Below, one piece after another: positions 1 through 10,020 of a DNA stretch of 64,000 nt. The notes below the pieces were generated by a model. The model was not told the origin of the DNA. It was given only the letters and a program-made list of their open reading frames with translations, and searched no databases. The DNA is from Umbilicaria muhlenbergii (lineage: Eukaryota; Ascomycota; Lecanoromycetes; Umbilicariales; Umbilicariaceae), in contig KK106984.1 of assembly GCA_000611775.1 (NCBI GenBank), positions 154,364 to 218,363 on the forward strand, in the 5' to 3' direction. Numbering within the stretch: position 1 is the first letter of the stretch; each line of letters starts with the position of its first letter. A program made the position numbers and the translations under genes.

Positions 1-1247
1 AGCTGCCTCAACGCAGAGAGCAGACAAAACAAACTCCCATGTGAGCCAGAGCACATGAAGAGTCCGCATACACCAAGAGAGATAGAAGACGCATGACGCC
101 GCAGAGTAATGTCATCAAAGGGGCCCCAAAGGCCTGAAGTCGGCCGTACCCACAAGCAAAGATACCAAGAAACCAAAAGCAAAGCCAGGAGGACAAGATA
201 CGGGTATTTAAGAAGGCGGATGACATCTCAACCAGGGAATGCAACGAATGAATGGAGGGCCCCATTGTGTTCACAACGGAATGGATGAAAACAATCATGC
301 ACTATGGTTGTGAAGACACAATAGAAGTAAAGGAAGAGGTGAGGCGCCGTAAGGGGAGGTCTGCCGAATTAAGCGGCTCTTTGCCTTTTTCGGCATCAAG
401 CCCATGCACCGTCGGGCATGTGAGAGCCCGTGATGCCCGTGATGCCCGTACAACGTGGGATGTGAGACTATAGTGAACATGAGCCGGAGAGTTTGATGAG
501 TTTGCTCTGTGATGTGCGGACTTTGGGAAGGCTTGGAGAAAGGTCTACGGACAGTTTGCGCCTGGTCGTAGAAGTCCTGGGTTTACTTTGCAGGTACACA
601 ACCCGGAGAATATTCATCCGCCCCGGCTATGCAGCAGCCACGTATGCCCGAGTCGGGCATTGCCCGAGAGGCGCTCAGGTAGGCTAATAAGCCCTCGGTC
701 ACTCTAGGTGAGCCCTCAGGAGGCTGAAATGAGGGGTATTTGGCATGCCCTCAAGTCTATGAGACTACTTTTCTGTACGTTTATTACTAGTCAATAATGG
801 AATAATGGATGGAGTTTTAGGTAGAATTGATACATTTATTTGGCCTCTAAAATTGTTCTATGCAACCTAGGGTAGTACCACGATCAGGCGGTTTGCAGAA
901 CTAGTGATCGATTCTGGGGGCCAGATTTCACGATTGGTCATACTTCAAGGTTTCCCGTAGAAGTTAAGTTACTACGTAGGTAGTCAAAGGGCAGTTTTGT
1001 AGGTGCGGGCGATCCGAGCTCCACTCCCAGACGTGATGATTGGAATATATATAATCATACTCATATTGTCTGTCACATACGACCACAGACTCAAGAAAAC
1101 TGGGCATCCCGTCCGCTCTGCCATACATAAGCTTGAGATCGGCAGACTAGTAGTTGGGTGGGTGACCACCAGCGAATCCCTGCTGTTGTATGTTTTTGTC
1201 TTTTTGGCCCTCTAAGAGTTCTTTTGTCGAATAAAGTAACGATGATA
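1..1247. other. Intergenic, no gene recognised
   Basis: No open frame here looks like a known protein and none has convincing splice partners. Short GC-rich direct repeats of a TGATGCCCG-type word occur near 425-450, and related GTCGGGCAT words near 411 and 651. The 3' end of the CLC gene on the minus strand begins at 1248, so the right part probably holds its 3' untranslated region. Confidence 0.5.
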
Positions 1248-3790
1248 TCAATGCTTCAACCGTTCTAACCAAACAACCATGCGTTTCTTAATGATTACCT
1301 GCGATCAAAGTCAGTATCAATCTCATCAACGAAGCCGCAAACTCCCGTCAACGAAGCCACACACTCCACAAGCAACTCACCCCAAGTAACCTGCTGGACC
1401 CCTCCTCAGTCACACAGAGATACCTCAATCCCAACTTCCCAAACATCTCCACCGCATACTCCATCGGCGCTTTGGCACAAATGGTCAAAGGCGTCCGATC
1501 GACAAACATAGACATATCAAACTCGCCCTCGTCCGCATCCCCCAGCAACCTCACCCTCGTACCCGCATCCGCCCATATCTTCCCCAGATTATTCAACCCG
1601 AAGTCCAATTCTCCTTCTGCAAGATAGCCCTGCAACATTCCATCCTGCACAAGTACCAAGCCCGCATCAAGCAGGCCTCTTCGTTTCAATTGCTCCAGCT
1701 TTACGTCCAAGACTCTGCGTGATATCAAGCCGTCTTTAGGAACCTCGACAGTGATTTCGTGCATGGTCTGTTCAGGCGGGATCAAGGTCTCGACGAGCTC
1801 ATTGGCGCTCTGAACGAGGCTCATGGCGTGGTCGAGGTCGAGGAAGGGGTGACCGAGTACTGTCTGCGCGAGATCATAGACGCCTTCACGTTCTAAAGCG
1901 TCGGCGACCCACTTTGCAACCATGATGGCGATCATGTGCGGAACGATGTCTAAAGAACGACGTTAGTAAACAGTTCGTGGGTGGAAGATCAGACGTTACA
2001 AGACGCACATTCTAGCTCGCCAGTAAGCTGTATGGGTCGTTAGCAGCAATACTGGAAAATCTGTTCTCATGCTTACCTCAAACATGATGACACATAGTGA
2101 GATTGTCATCCTCGATACGCCCGCAAGGAACGCGGCTGCTCCGACCATGGCAAAAATGCCGGGCGAAATAGTTGTTATCCATTGCCCAATGAGCCTACCG
2201 AAGAAGGCTCCAGCATCAAGTGCGGGTATAATAACGCCTGACGGGACTTTGCATCCAAAAGTGATGATGGTAAGAAGAAGCTTGACGACAGTTCCATGTA
2301 CCAACCAGCCTATGTATTTGAAATCATTTTCGTCCTCCATTTGGCATACCCAAGAATAATCATCTGGATGCTGGCAATCGACGAGGAGGTTCTTGAGGAT
2401 GGCATCGCCAGGCTCTCTCGTCAAAGGATTGGGATACTGGAGAAGAGTAGTCGCCAGTACTACGAGAAATACCTCGAAGACTGGATAATCCTTGATGATG
2501 GAGTACTTTCGAAAGGTCTTCGACCAGAAAAAGTTTGCTTTGCAGAACACACCCCCAAAGAGGCCTCCGGCAATCCCAAGTACCACGAACACCAGGTAGT
2601 GGACAGCATGATATGAGGTGCCGTAGTTTGTCTCGAATAGGACAAGCTTGCCAGTGCCGGTCGGGTTCAGTGCTCTCAGCACCACAGCTGCGAATAGAGA
2701 ACATACAAAGGCGCGCCACAGCACTTTTCGAGGAAAGTATGTGCTGATTTCCTCGTAGGCAAAGAGAACTCCACCAATAGGGGCCCCAAAGGCTACAGAG
2801 AGGCCCGAAGCGCAACCGGCACTGAGCAGTTCCCTCATCTTCCGACCATTGTCACGGTATTTGGGCAAACACTTGCCGACTAGATATGCGACGCAGGTCG
2901 AGATGTGCACGAAAGGGCCTTCTTTTCCCAGACACATGCCAGTGGCAACCGCAAAGATTGCCCCGAAGGCCTTGACTGCAAGAACTTTGAAATCGAGGAA
3001 GTTTGGGATGACGAACCCGGACAAGATGGTCTTGATCTCCGGAATGCCTGAACCTGCAGCCATGTACATCGACTTGCCCATGATGCCCTGCGGCCCGCCA
3101 ACGGCAACACCATGATGCTTGTCACCATGACCAGGCGATGCAACAGGTAGAGAGCTTTTCGTGAGCATCGTGGCGGACGAAGCTATGATCCCAAATAATA
3201 GGGCAAAACCCACGTATATGCCATAAGCTCCCCAGTATTCGAACGTCCACGTATGCCATGCTTCGCAGCTTTCATCCATGTTGTCCCAGGTGACCACAGG
3301 TTTTCGAACTGTACAGCAGCTTTCTCTGTTCCAGAAGAAATTTGTTTTGCAGTAGCCCAGCTTCCAATCGCTAACGGTTGCCTCCGCGACATCGACGAGG
3401 AAAGCGACGCATGCTGTTAGAACACCGATTATTGCGGCCGCTACCCATCCTTGGCTGGAGTCCCAGGCCGAAAGTAAGTTGTTGCGGATTCCTCGGCGCG
3501 AATGTATAGCACGGAATCTGAAAGAGTCCTTGATCTAAGCAGGGTCAATATTGTGCTTCAAGTAAGCGCTACATTCGTACCAGATCATGAAGCCAGTCAA
3601 TCGTCGTGTAGTCATTGTAAGGCAGCCGCTCGCCCACAGCGGTGGAAAAGAGAGCTCGTTCATCCTTGCTCAAGTGACTCGATAGCGCCGAGATGGCATC
3701 CTCCTGCCGAATGATGCCCAAGCGCCTGTCGTTGGCGGCATTTGGCAGCAGCTGGGTGCGTTCGTTGGCTTGCTCCTCGTCTGTTGGCAT
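1248..3790 (-). CDS. CLC-family voltage-gated chloride channel / Cl-/H+ exchanger (Gef1-like)
   Basis: Membrane protein that moves chloride across endosomal, Golgi or vacuolar membranes. Five exons on the minus strand: 3790-3581, 3534-2077, 2027-2009 (only 19 nt), 1949-1381 and 1298-1248; phases close to give 768 aa, a normal length for eukaryotic CLCs. The selectivity and gating signatures are GSGIPE near residue 231 and GKEGPFVH near 273, the latter with the gating glutamate, followed by GAPIGGVLF. The region after about residue 560 fits the paired CBS domains of this family, ending IKKRMVVW. Hydrophobic segments run through residues 90-560. The start MPTDEEQANERTQLL, with an acidic/TQLL cytosolic head, suits the family, though a further 5' exon cannot be excluded because an acceptor-like TTGCAG precedes the ATG. 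Channel versus exchanger cannot be decided from this reading. Confidence 0.93.
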
Positions 3791-4654
3791 ACCTGCAACT
3801 GTAGCGAGGTTTGCTCGATGTATGATGGAGCCGATGCCATGCTGAAGATAAAAGCTTCTGACCCAAGCCCTCCGCCCCGAGTCCCCGCCATGGCCGATGA
3901 GTTGCTTTTCCGTCGGTGCAGCTCACCTATCAAAGCGTGGGTCGAGATAAGGCTGTGATACCGCGATACCGATAAGATACGGAGGCACGATCCGCCCACT
4001 CCACGTCTCGAATGCGCCCGCTGACAATGCACCAATCAGAACTTTTCGGTTCATGTACCCTCCAATATAGTCATCATGCAGCGGAGAATGGGAAGAAAGC
4101 GGAACGAAAAGAATGTAGAGGACGAGTACTCCGTACATGTCGAGGATGCATCACTCCATCATGATTCCATGGCTGCCAAACGAGGGGAGGAGGGGGTTTG
4201 ATGTTCCTGGAATCAGTGGAGGTCTCCTCAGTCTTGCGTTCTCGCCTCCGCCAACGATGTGCTAAGCCAAGCAAGCTTCTTGAAGCGTGGGGGTGAAAGA
4301 GGGTCTTTTCACGCCAACTCATTCGACACGAGACCCTTTTTCAACCCCCACAACCTCAACTTGACCTACCCTTCCTGCTGCTACAACCGCCCACACCTGT
4401 CCTACTCAGCTCCCTTTCGAAGTATCATTTGGCCATCTGTCAGCTGCATTGGAACCGTAGCGGCCTCCAAAATGTATGTGTTTCTATGATTCATAATGCC
4501 AACATCTACAAAGTCGGTGGAACCCATTTGTTCGGATGACACGTGCTTGCCCGGACCAAGGCAAACACGGTGGCTAACTCTTGATTCTTACCACTGAAAG
4601 CCTAAATAACAACAAGTTGCGACGTCTGAACGCCCTGATGAACCTCGCTTTAGC
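3791..4654. other. Divergent intergenic region between the CLC and kinase genes
   Basis: An 860-bp spacer between two start codons facing away from each other, so it should carry both promoters. Pyrimidine-rich stretches occur upstream of the kinase start (about 4310-4420). The open frames on either strand have no recognisable content. Confidence 0.5.
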
Positions 4655-6100
4655 ATGTCCGCCAACGGTTACAGCAACGGAGTAACCGACCACCTACGAT
4701 ACGTGTCTCTAAGCTACAACAACGCCGAATCACAAACGTCGGCACTACGACTCATCCTGACACTCTTCCCGGACTGGGAGCATGCAGAAGGCAATGTGGA
4801 ATTTATACGGTTTACGGATGGAATAACAAACACGGTATGCAGAGCTCAAGCTGGATTGGAACACTGTGGCCGTTGCTAAGGGTACAGAACCTTAGCTTCT
4901 GAAAGCCGTCAAAAGAAGGCCAGGCTACACGGATGAGCAGATCGATAAAGAAGCGGTACTTTTACGAGCGTATGGAAAGGGGACGGAAGTTCTCATAGAT
5001 CGAGAAAGTGAGGTTCAGATCATTTGGCTCCCCCCGACACTTGCTAACGCAGTTACAGGAGAGGCCACCTCACACTCCTTGCTCTCACAGCACAACCTAG
5101 CCCCTCCACTTCTTGCCAGATTCCACAATGGCCTCATGTACAGATTTATAGAAGGACGGGTGTGCAGCCCCGAGGATTTGACAAATGAACCGGTCTGGAG
5201 AGGGGTAGCTAGAAGACTGGGAGAATGGCATGCTGTTTTGCCAATCATCTCCGAAGGCTCAACAGCCACGAAAAATGAGGATCACACCAAAATATCACTT
5301 CTAGACTCGCACTCAAAATCTGTGCCTTCGTCGGAGACTATCAACGCCATAACTCCCGGTAAACCGACCCCGAACATCTGGACTGTGATGCAAAAGTGGA
5401 TTCTCGCCCTACCAGTTGACACCGAGGCCGAAAAGAAGCGACAACCACGCCTACAGAAAGAGCTCGAACGAACCGTAAAAGAGCTCGGAGATAGGCCTGG
5501 TCTCGGCAAGAACGGGGTACGGTCCTAACTCCGCTGCCTGAATCATCCGACAACTCACTAACGCCTGTCCCACAGCTCGTCTTCGGCCACTGCGACCTCC
5601 TCAGCGGCAACGTCATCATCCACCCCCACAACCCCAGCCAACCCCCCACCGACGCCGTCGAAACCGTCACCTTCATCGACTACGAATACGCCACCCCCTC
5701 CCCCGCCGCCTTCGACCTCGCCAACCACTTCGCCGAATGGGGCGGCTTCGACTGCGACTACCGCGTCCTCCCCACCCGCTCGCACCGCCGTCGTTTCCTG
5801 CGCGAATACCTCGCCAGCTACCGTTCGCACCTCTCGCCACCGAGCGACCCTGTCGCCGACGACGGCGAAGTCGACGCGCTGTTCGACGAAGTCGACCGCT
5901 TCCGCGGCGTCCCGGGGTTTTACTGGGGCGTCTGGGCGCTCATCCAGGCCACGGTTTCGCAGATCGATTTCGATTACGCCGCGTACGCCGAGGTGCGACT
6001 GGGTGAGTACTGGGCCTGGCGCGACGAAGTGGAAGGGACGAGGGCGGGGGCGGGGAAGGAAATGCCGTTGAGAGAGCGGCGGTGGGCGCAGGAACAGTAG
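4655..6100 (+). CDS. Ethanolamine kinase / choline kinase family protein
   Basis: Phosphorylates ethanolamine (or choline) with ATP, the first step of the CDP-ethanolamine (Kennedy) branch of phospholipid synthesis; cytosolic. Exons 4655-4834, 4896-5007, 5059-5516 and 5576-6100 give 424 aa with phases 0, 1 and 0. The catalytic Brenner-type loop FGHCDLLSGNVII lies at about residues 253-265, and the metal-binding FIDYEYA, followed by AFDLANHFAEW, lies at about 280-300; both are hallmarks of this kinase family. The N-terminal lobe has the nucleotide-loop-like stretch RFTDGITNT. The order of blocks (a GVWALIQATVSQIDFDY segment, then a C-terminal helix) is nearer to ethanolamine than to choline kinases, but substrate specificity is inferred. 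The last exon is strikingly C-rich and then G-rich (see findings). Confidence 0.9.
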
Positions 6101-7186
6101 GGTGGATGAGGGATGGATGGATGGATGGCTGGGGCTTTTGATTGGGTCTCAACACCCCCGTTTCCGCCACCTTTGGCGCGGTGGATTGGAGATGCATTGG
6201 GGGGCGGGGGTTGCTAGGGCGCTGGGAATAGAATCAATGAAGCGATGGGATGGGATGGGAAGGGATGGGCATTGCGGTGGCGTTTGTCTTCAACGACGAT
6301 ACCCGGCTATGCGTGTGCGGTTCGGACGCGGAAGACGCGCTTGAGCTTTGATGTAATAAATGGAGAGGAGACTAATGGGGGAAGTGGGTGCTTCTAGCAG
6401 TGCCGGGCCGTAACCGACATGACATGGCTTTTGCCGCCTTTGAGGTTCTGTCCTCACGCTCTCTCTTTGGGTGACGACTCCCATCATCATCGAAGGGGGA
6501 AAAGAAAACCCCACCTATTTCTGCTGCAAGGAAACCCACCGTTTCCATTCACCAGCACCCTACACCTAACCCACATTCCAAACATCTTCCTAATCCCAAC
6601 ACCACATCACCAAACCCCCACCTCGCCTTCCTACTCACTCCCACGTCCTCCGCTGGATTCCCAGTCTCGTGCAGTAAAATGCACTGGGTACAGTGCCGAT
6701 TCTCAGAGGTGCAGTGGGGGCGGGCATAAGTCAACGTCCCGCCGCTCTCCTCCCTTTCAGGCAGCGCGCCGAACATAGCGTATCCTCCCGAAACCCGCTG
6801 CGTCAATCTCATCCGGCGCTCCTTCCGACAGTCTCAGCCAAACAAGCGCAGTAGAAGGCACTCCCACCGGCTGTCTCCAAGTTTCCAAGTCGTCAGGTCA
6901 GTGGACAAAAAGGGGCACGCCTCGAATTGGAAAGGGAATCCGATTGATTGTCGAGAGAGTACGTATGCGCTCAAACGCCCCGGGAATGCCGAAAAGAGCA
7001 GAGGATTAGACAGTAAAGAACAAGCTAGAGCTGGAACATGCAAACCGGCGCCAGAAACCAGAAGTCAGAAACCAGAAGCCAGAACACCGTGCCATGTATG
7101 CTTGCCCAGCCGAGAAAAATGAAAATAGCACCCGCAAGCACGCACGCTTCACGACGAAGACAAACCTCAGTCCTTCCGCAATTCCC
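6101..7186. other. Intergenic, no gene recognised
   Basis: Begins with a G-rich 3' flank of the kinase gene, including a GGAT microsatellite at 6111-6128. The rest is unremarkable up to about 7180, where a strongly C/T-rich tract starts that belongs to the doubtful 3' end of the neighbouring minus-strand gene. No coding region could be supported. Confidence 0.5.
6111..6128. repeat. GGAT microsatellite
   Basis: Four and a half tandem copies of GGAT just after the stop codon of the kinase gene. Confidence 0.8.
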
Positions 7187-7360
7187 TCATCCTCGCCCTT
7201 TTCCCATTCTCTCAATCTCCCCCCCCCTCTCCCCTCCTTTCATCCCAACTCCACCTCTCTCCTCAGTCCTTCCCTCCCAACCCTCCCCCTTAGTCCACCC
7301 CCTCCCTCTCCCCCTCCGCCCCCAAATCCCCCAAACTCGCACACCCCACCCCCTTCCCCG

Positions 7361-7379
7361 TTGTCTCTTATACACATCT
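7361..7379 (-). other. Probable Nextera/Tn5 mosaic-end adapter sequence left in the assembly
   Basis: The 19 bases here match the Tn5 mosaic end used in Nextera libraries (CTGTCTCTTATACACATCT) at 18 of 19 positions; only the first base differs. Read on the minus strand they give the peptide DVYKRQ, which I recall as a common adapter-contamination peptide in predicted proteins; the plus strand gives SLIHI, another such peptide. The flanks are extreme low-complexity C tracts, where reads often end. The sequence that follows is neither the i5 nor the i7 adapter body. A chance genomic match is very unlikely, but only raw reads can settle it. Confidence 0.85.
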
Positions 7380-8173
7380 AACACACACCCCCCCACCCAC
7401 CACACCCCCGCCCGCACAATCTCCATCAGCACCCCCACCTCCCCCTCCCACCGGGGCGCATAAACCATCACGAACCCCCTCGGCACCCAAACCTCCCCGA
7501 ACCAGCCTCCCCCGCTCAGCGGATGGCGCTGGCCCCAACCCCGCTCGATCACGAGCGCCGCGTCCGCCGGGTGCAGCGTGAGGTGCATGCTGCTGTCCGT
7601 GGCGTGCACGTGGCAGATCTCGCCGCTGGAGCCGCAGGTGGGGTTGAGGGCGTGCGCGTACGGGTGCGCGGGGGAGCCGAAGTTCAGCGAAAGGCCGTTT
7701 TTCTCGAAACAGGAGATGCCCGTGCGGAGCCGAGTGGGGTGGGTGGCCGCCAGCGAGTGGATGGCGTGGCGCATCGCGTGATGTAAATCGGGCGGGGATT
7801 TCTGGTCCGTTTGGCGCTGGGGGGCGATGCCGGCGACTTTGGGGCGGGGGCCGGCGCGGTGAGGGAGGGAGAGGAGGTAGGGGGTTGCGGGACAGAGGTT
7901 GGCGGTCAAGGGGGGAGGGATGAAGGGGTTGCGGAGGGCGAAGAAGCGGAGGTAGGTTATGCGGAGGTAGCCGGGGAAGGTGCTGGGGGTGCCGCCGGGG
8001 CCGAGGGCGAGGAAGGCGTGGTAGTCGCGGTGGATGAGGCGGTAGGTGGGGAGGAGGAGGGAGAGGAGGAGGGTGGAGTAGAGGAAGTAGTGGAGCTGGG
8101 GGGGGCCGTTGAGGAGGAGGCGTTTGAGTTGGGTGATTTGCTCGGTGAGCGGTAGGGTTGTTGTTATGGCCAT
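7380..8173 (-). CDS. Luciferase-fold (DUF5519-like) membrane protein, 3' end uncertain
   Basis: Starts MAITTTLPLTEQ at 8173. A hydrophobic segment at about residues 28-47 (YSTLLLSLLLPTYRL) predicts a membrane anchor. The conserved block after about residue 175 reads GEICHVHATDSSMHLTLHPA, then VIERGWGQRHPL, VPRGFVMVYAPR and VRAGVWWVGG. That series is typical of the fungal family annotated as luciferase domain / DUF5519; its biochemical role is unknown to me, and luciferase activity is not implied. The reading frame stays open to 7187, but from 7379 it enters the adapter-like sequence and then a glycine/arginine-rich low-complexity tail, so the true C-terminus cannot be given. About 264 residues before the adapter are credible, which is near full length for the family. 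No intron was needed. Confidence 0.75.
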
Positions 8174-10020
8174 GGTGGAGGTTGGTTGAGGATGGCGAGG
8201 TAGAGGTAGTGTGGGAGGAGGTGGCGGTGTCTAGACTTAGGCTGTTAATGGAACGTTAGGGCGGACGCGGAAGGAAGCAACGCTCTTAGCTTGTACCAGC
8301 ATACTTTCTGTTCTTATGTCGGAGTGGGTTCGATTACTATGCAGAAAGAAGACAACGGTCTTTACGATGTACAGCAACTATCAAACGTAGTTGCGGATAT
8401 CACAAATCGAAGTGAGTCAATTGAGATGGCGGAGATTTATAGCAGTGACAAACATGGAGAAACGGGTGGCAAGCAGTAAGCTGATGAAGGATGACAAGCA
8501 GCGGAAAAGGCAAAGAGGAAAGAGGAAAACAGAAAATGCGTCATGTGTCAGACGCCTTCGGTCAGGAAAGTAAGGGTCTCGCAACATGAGGATGAGGGAA
8601 GTGGGCACGGAAATGGATCCGAATGGCAAAGCACAAACATGACAGCAGCCCGCTGGGTGCCAGAACCGTGTTTGGGCACCTGCCAGCGCCGTCCAAGTTG
8701 GATGTAATTGGACCTTGTTGACCCGGAACACGACGCCTGGCCAGAAGCGCGCTGGCCAGGTGAGTTGGGTCCTGCAATTGACTTTTCCCGTGGTAGCACG
8801 AGGTCGGTTGTCAAAGATTACCTTAGATACCAGATACCTCATACCCACGTCACATGCCAGGAAAGTAAGGTACAAGCCACACGAAGGTGAAGATCAACCG
8901 AAGCGAGGGCCCCATTCCACCCTCCGCCCTCAGCCCATCGGTGGCATGCGCAAGCAATAATAATTGCACATGACTTTTCCCCTGCGCACCGAGGATCGCT
9001 AAGCACGGCAGGAGGGATCTGCGGCCATTAATATTGGTGCGACGGATGGGCTCGTCTAATTGACCGTCTTCGCTCCAGCCATGCCTCTGCCATCCAAGCA
9101 AGCCGTCCGCCTGAGGTCACGACCTCCTTGGACAGTCGGCAGCAGTGCCTTGATCAAGGACAGCACCACGACCGAGTTTCGCCATAGTTTGCGGCATCAT
9201 CGAGGACGAAATGAGACGGCCGAACAAAACCCATCAGAGCCAGAGTTCCGATCCCGGTTGGCAGAAGAACAGGGCCGTGATGTCCATGTCGAAGATTGCG
9301 CCGTCTCGCTCGTTGCCTCCACGGCGCCGCTTCTGCGCGAAGACAGCCGTGTGGGAGAGGGTCCGAAGTCGACTGCAGCACTGAGGGTGGGACGATGCGC
9401 CTCTTATGATGATTGCGACGATGCTGGATGCCGGATGATGGATGATGGATCTCTAGCTGCCAAATGAGAAGACTGCACGAGATGGCGGCCTCTTGTGCGA
9501 AGCTGTCGACTCGGCAAGTGGAGGCTGAAGATTGCTGGCAGAGCGGGCAAGTGGAGGCGAGCGTCAGAAGGGTCAAGTTCGAACCTTAAGGTACCTTCCA
9601 TTCCCCTCGCTCTAACCTGTTCTGCTCGGTTGCCCCGTGCAGGGGCCCCCAGCCGTTGTTTTGGTGACGCCGGCATCCGGCGAATAAGGTAAGATCTTAC
9701 CTTACATACATGTACCTCAGCCAATTGGCGCATGCATGTGAGCGAAAGGGACGAACACCATCAACATTGATGGTCTACTCTTGCACGAACCAAGTACCCC
9801 AATTCGAGGGCGGCCGTCTATCTTCCCAATCTTCCCTCCGCGGTTTCTTCCCGCACTCATCCCTCCCTTCCATTGTACATACTTCTCGTCCACTCTCCAT
9901 CTTCATCGCACTATGCTATACGTCGGTCAATATACTCACTTCCGGCCCATCACGAAAGTCTGATGCGGACAACAACATTACTCATTGTTTGTTGACTGGG
10001 AGCTACTCTCGCCACTCGCA
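8174..10020. other. Divergent intergenic region, no gene recognised
   Basis: Carries the promoters of the luciferase-fold gene (minus) and the DUF3405 gene (plus). The short open frames on both strands resemble nothing known and have ordinary non-coding composition. GGATGATGGAT-type repeats lie near 9430-9450, and a perfect 20-bp palindrome at 9685-9704. Confidence 0.5.
9685..9704. repeat. Perfect 20-bp palindrome
   Basis: The sequence taaggtaagatcttacctta equals its own reverse complement. It lies 316 bp upstream of the DUF3405 start codon. It could be a dimeric factor-binding site or chance. Confidence 0.6.
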
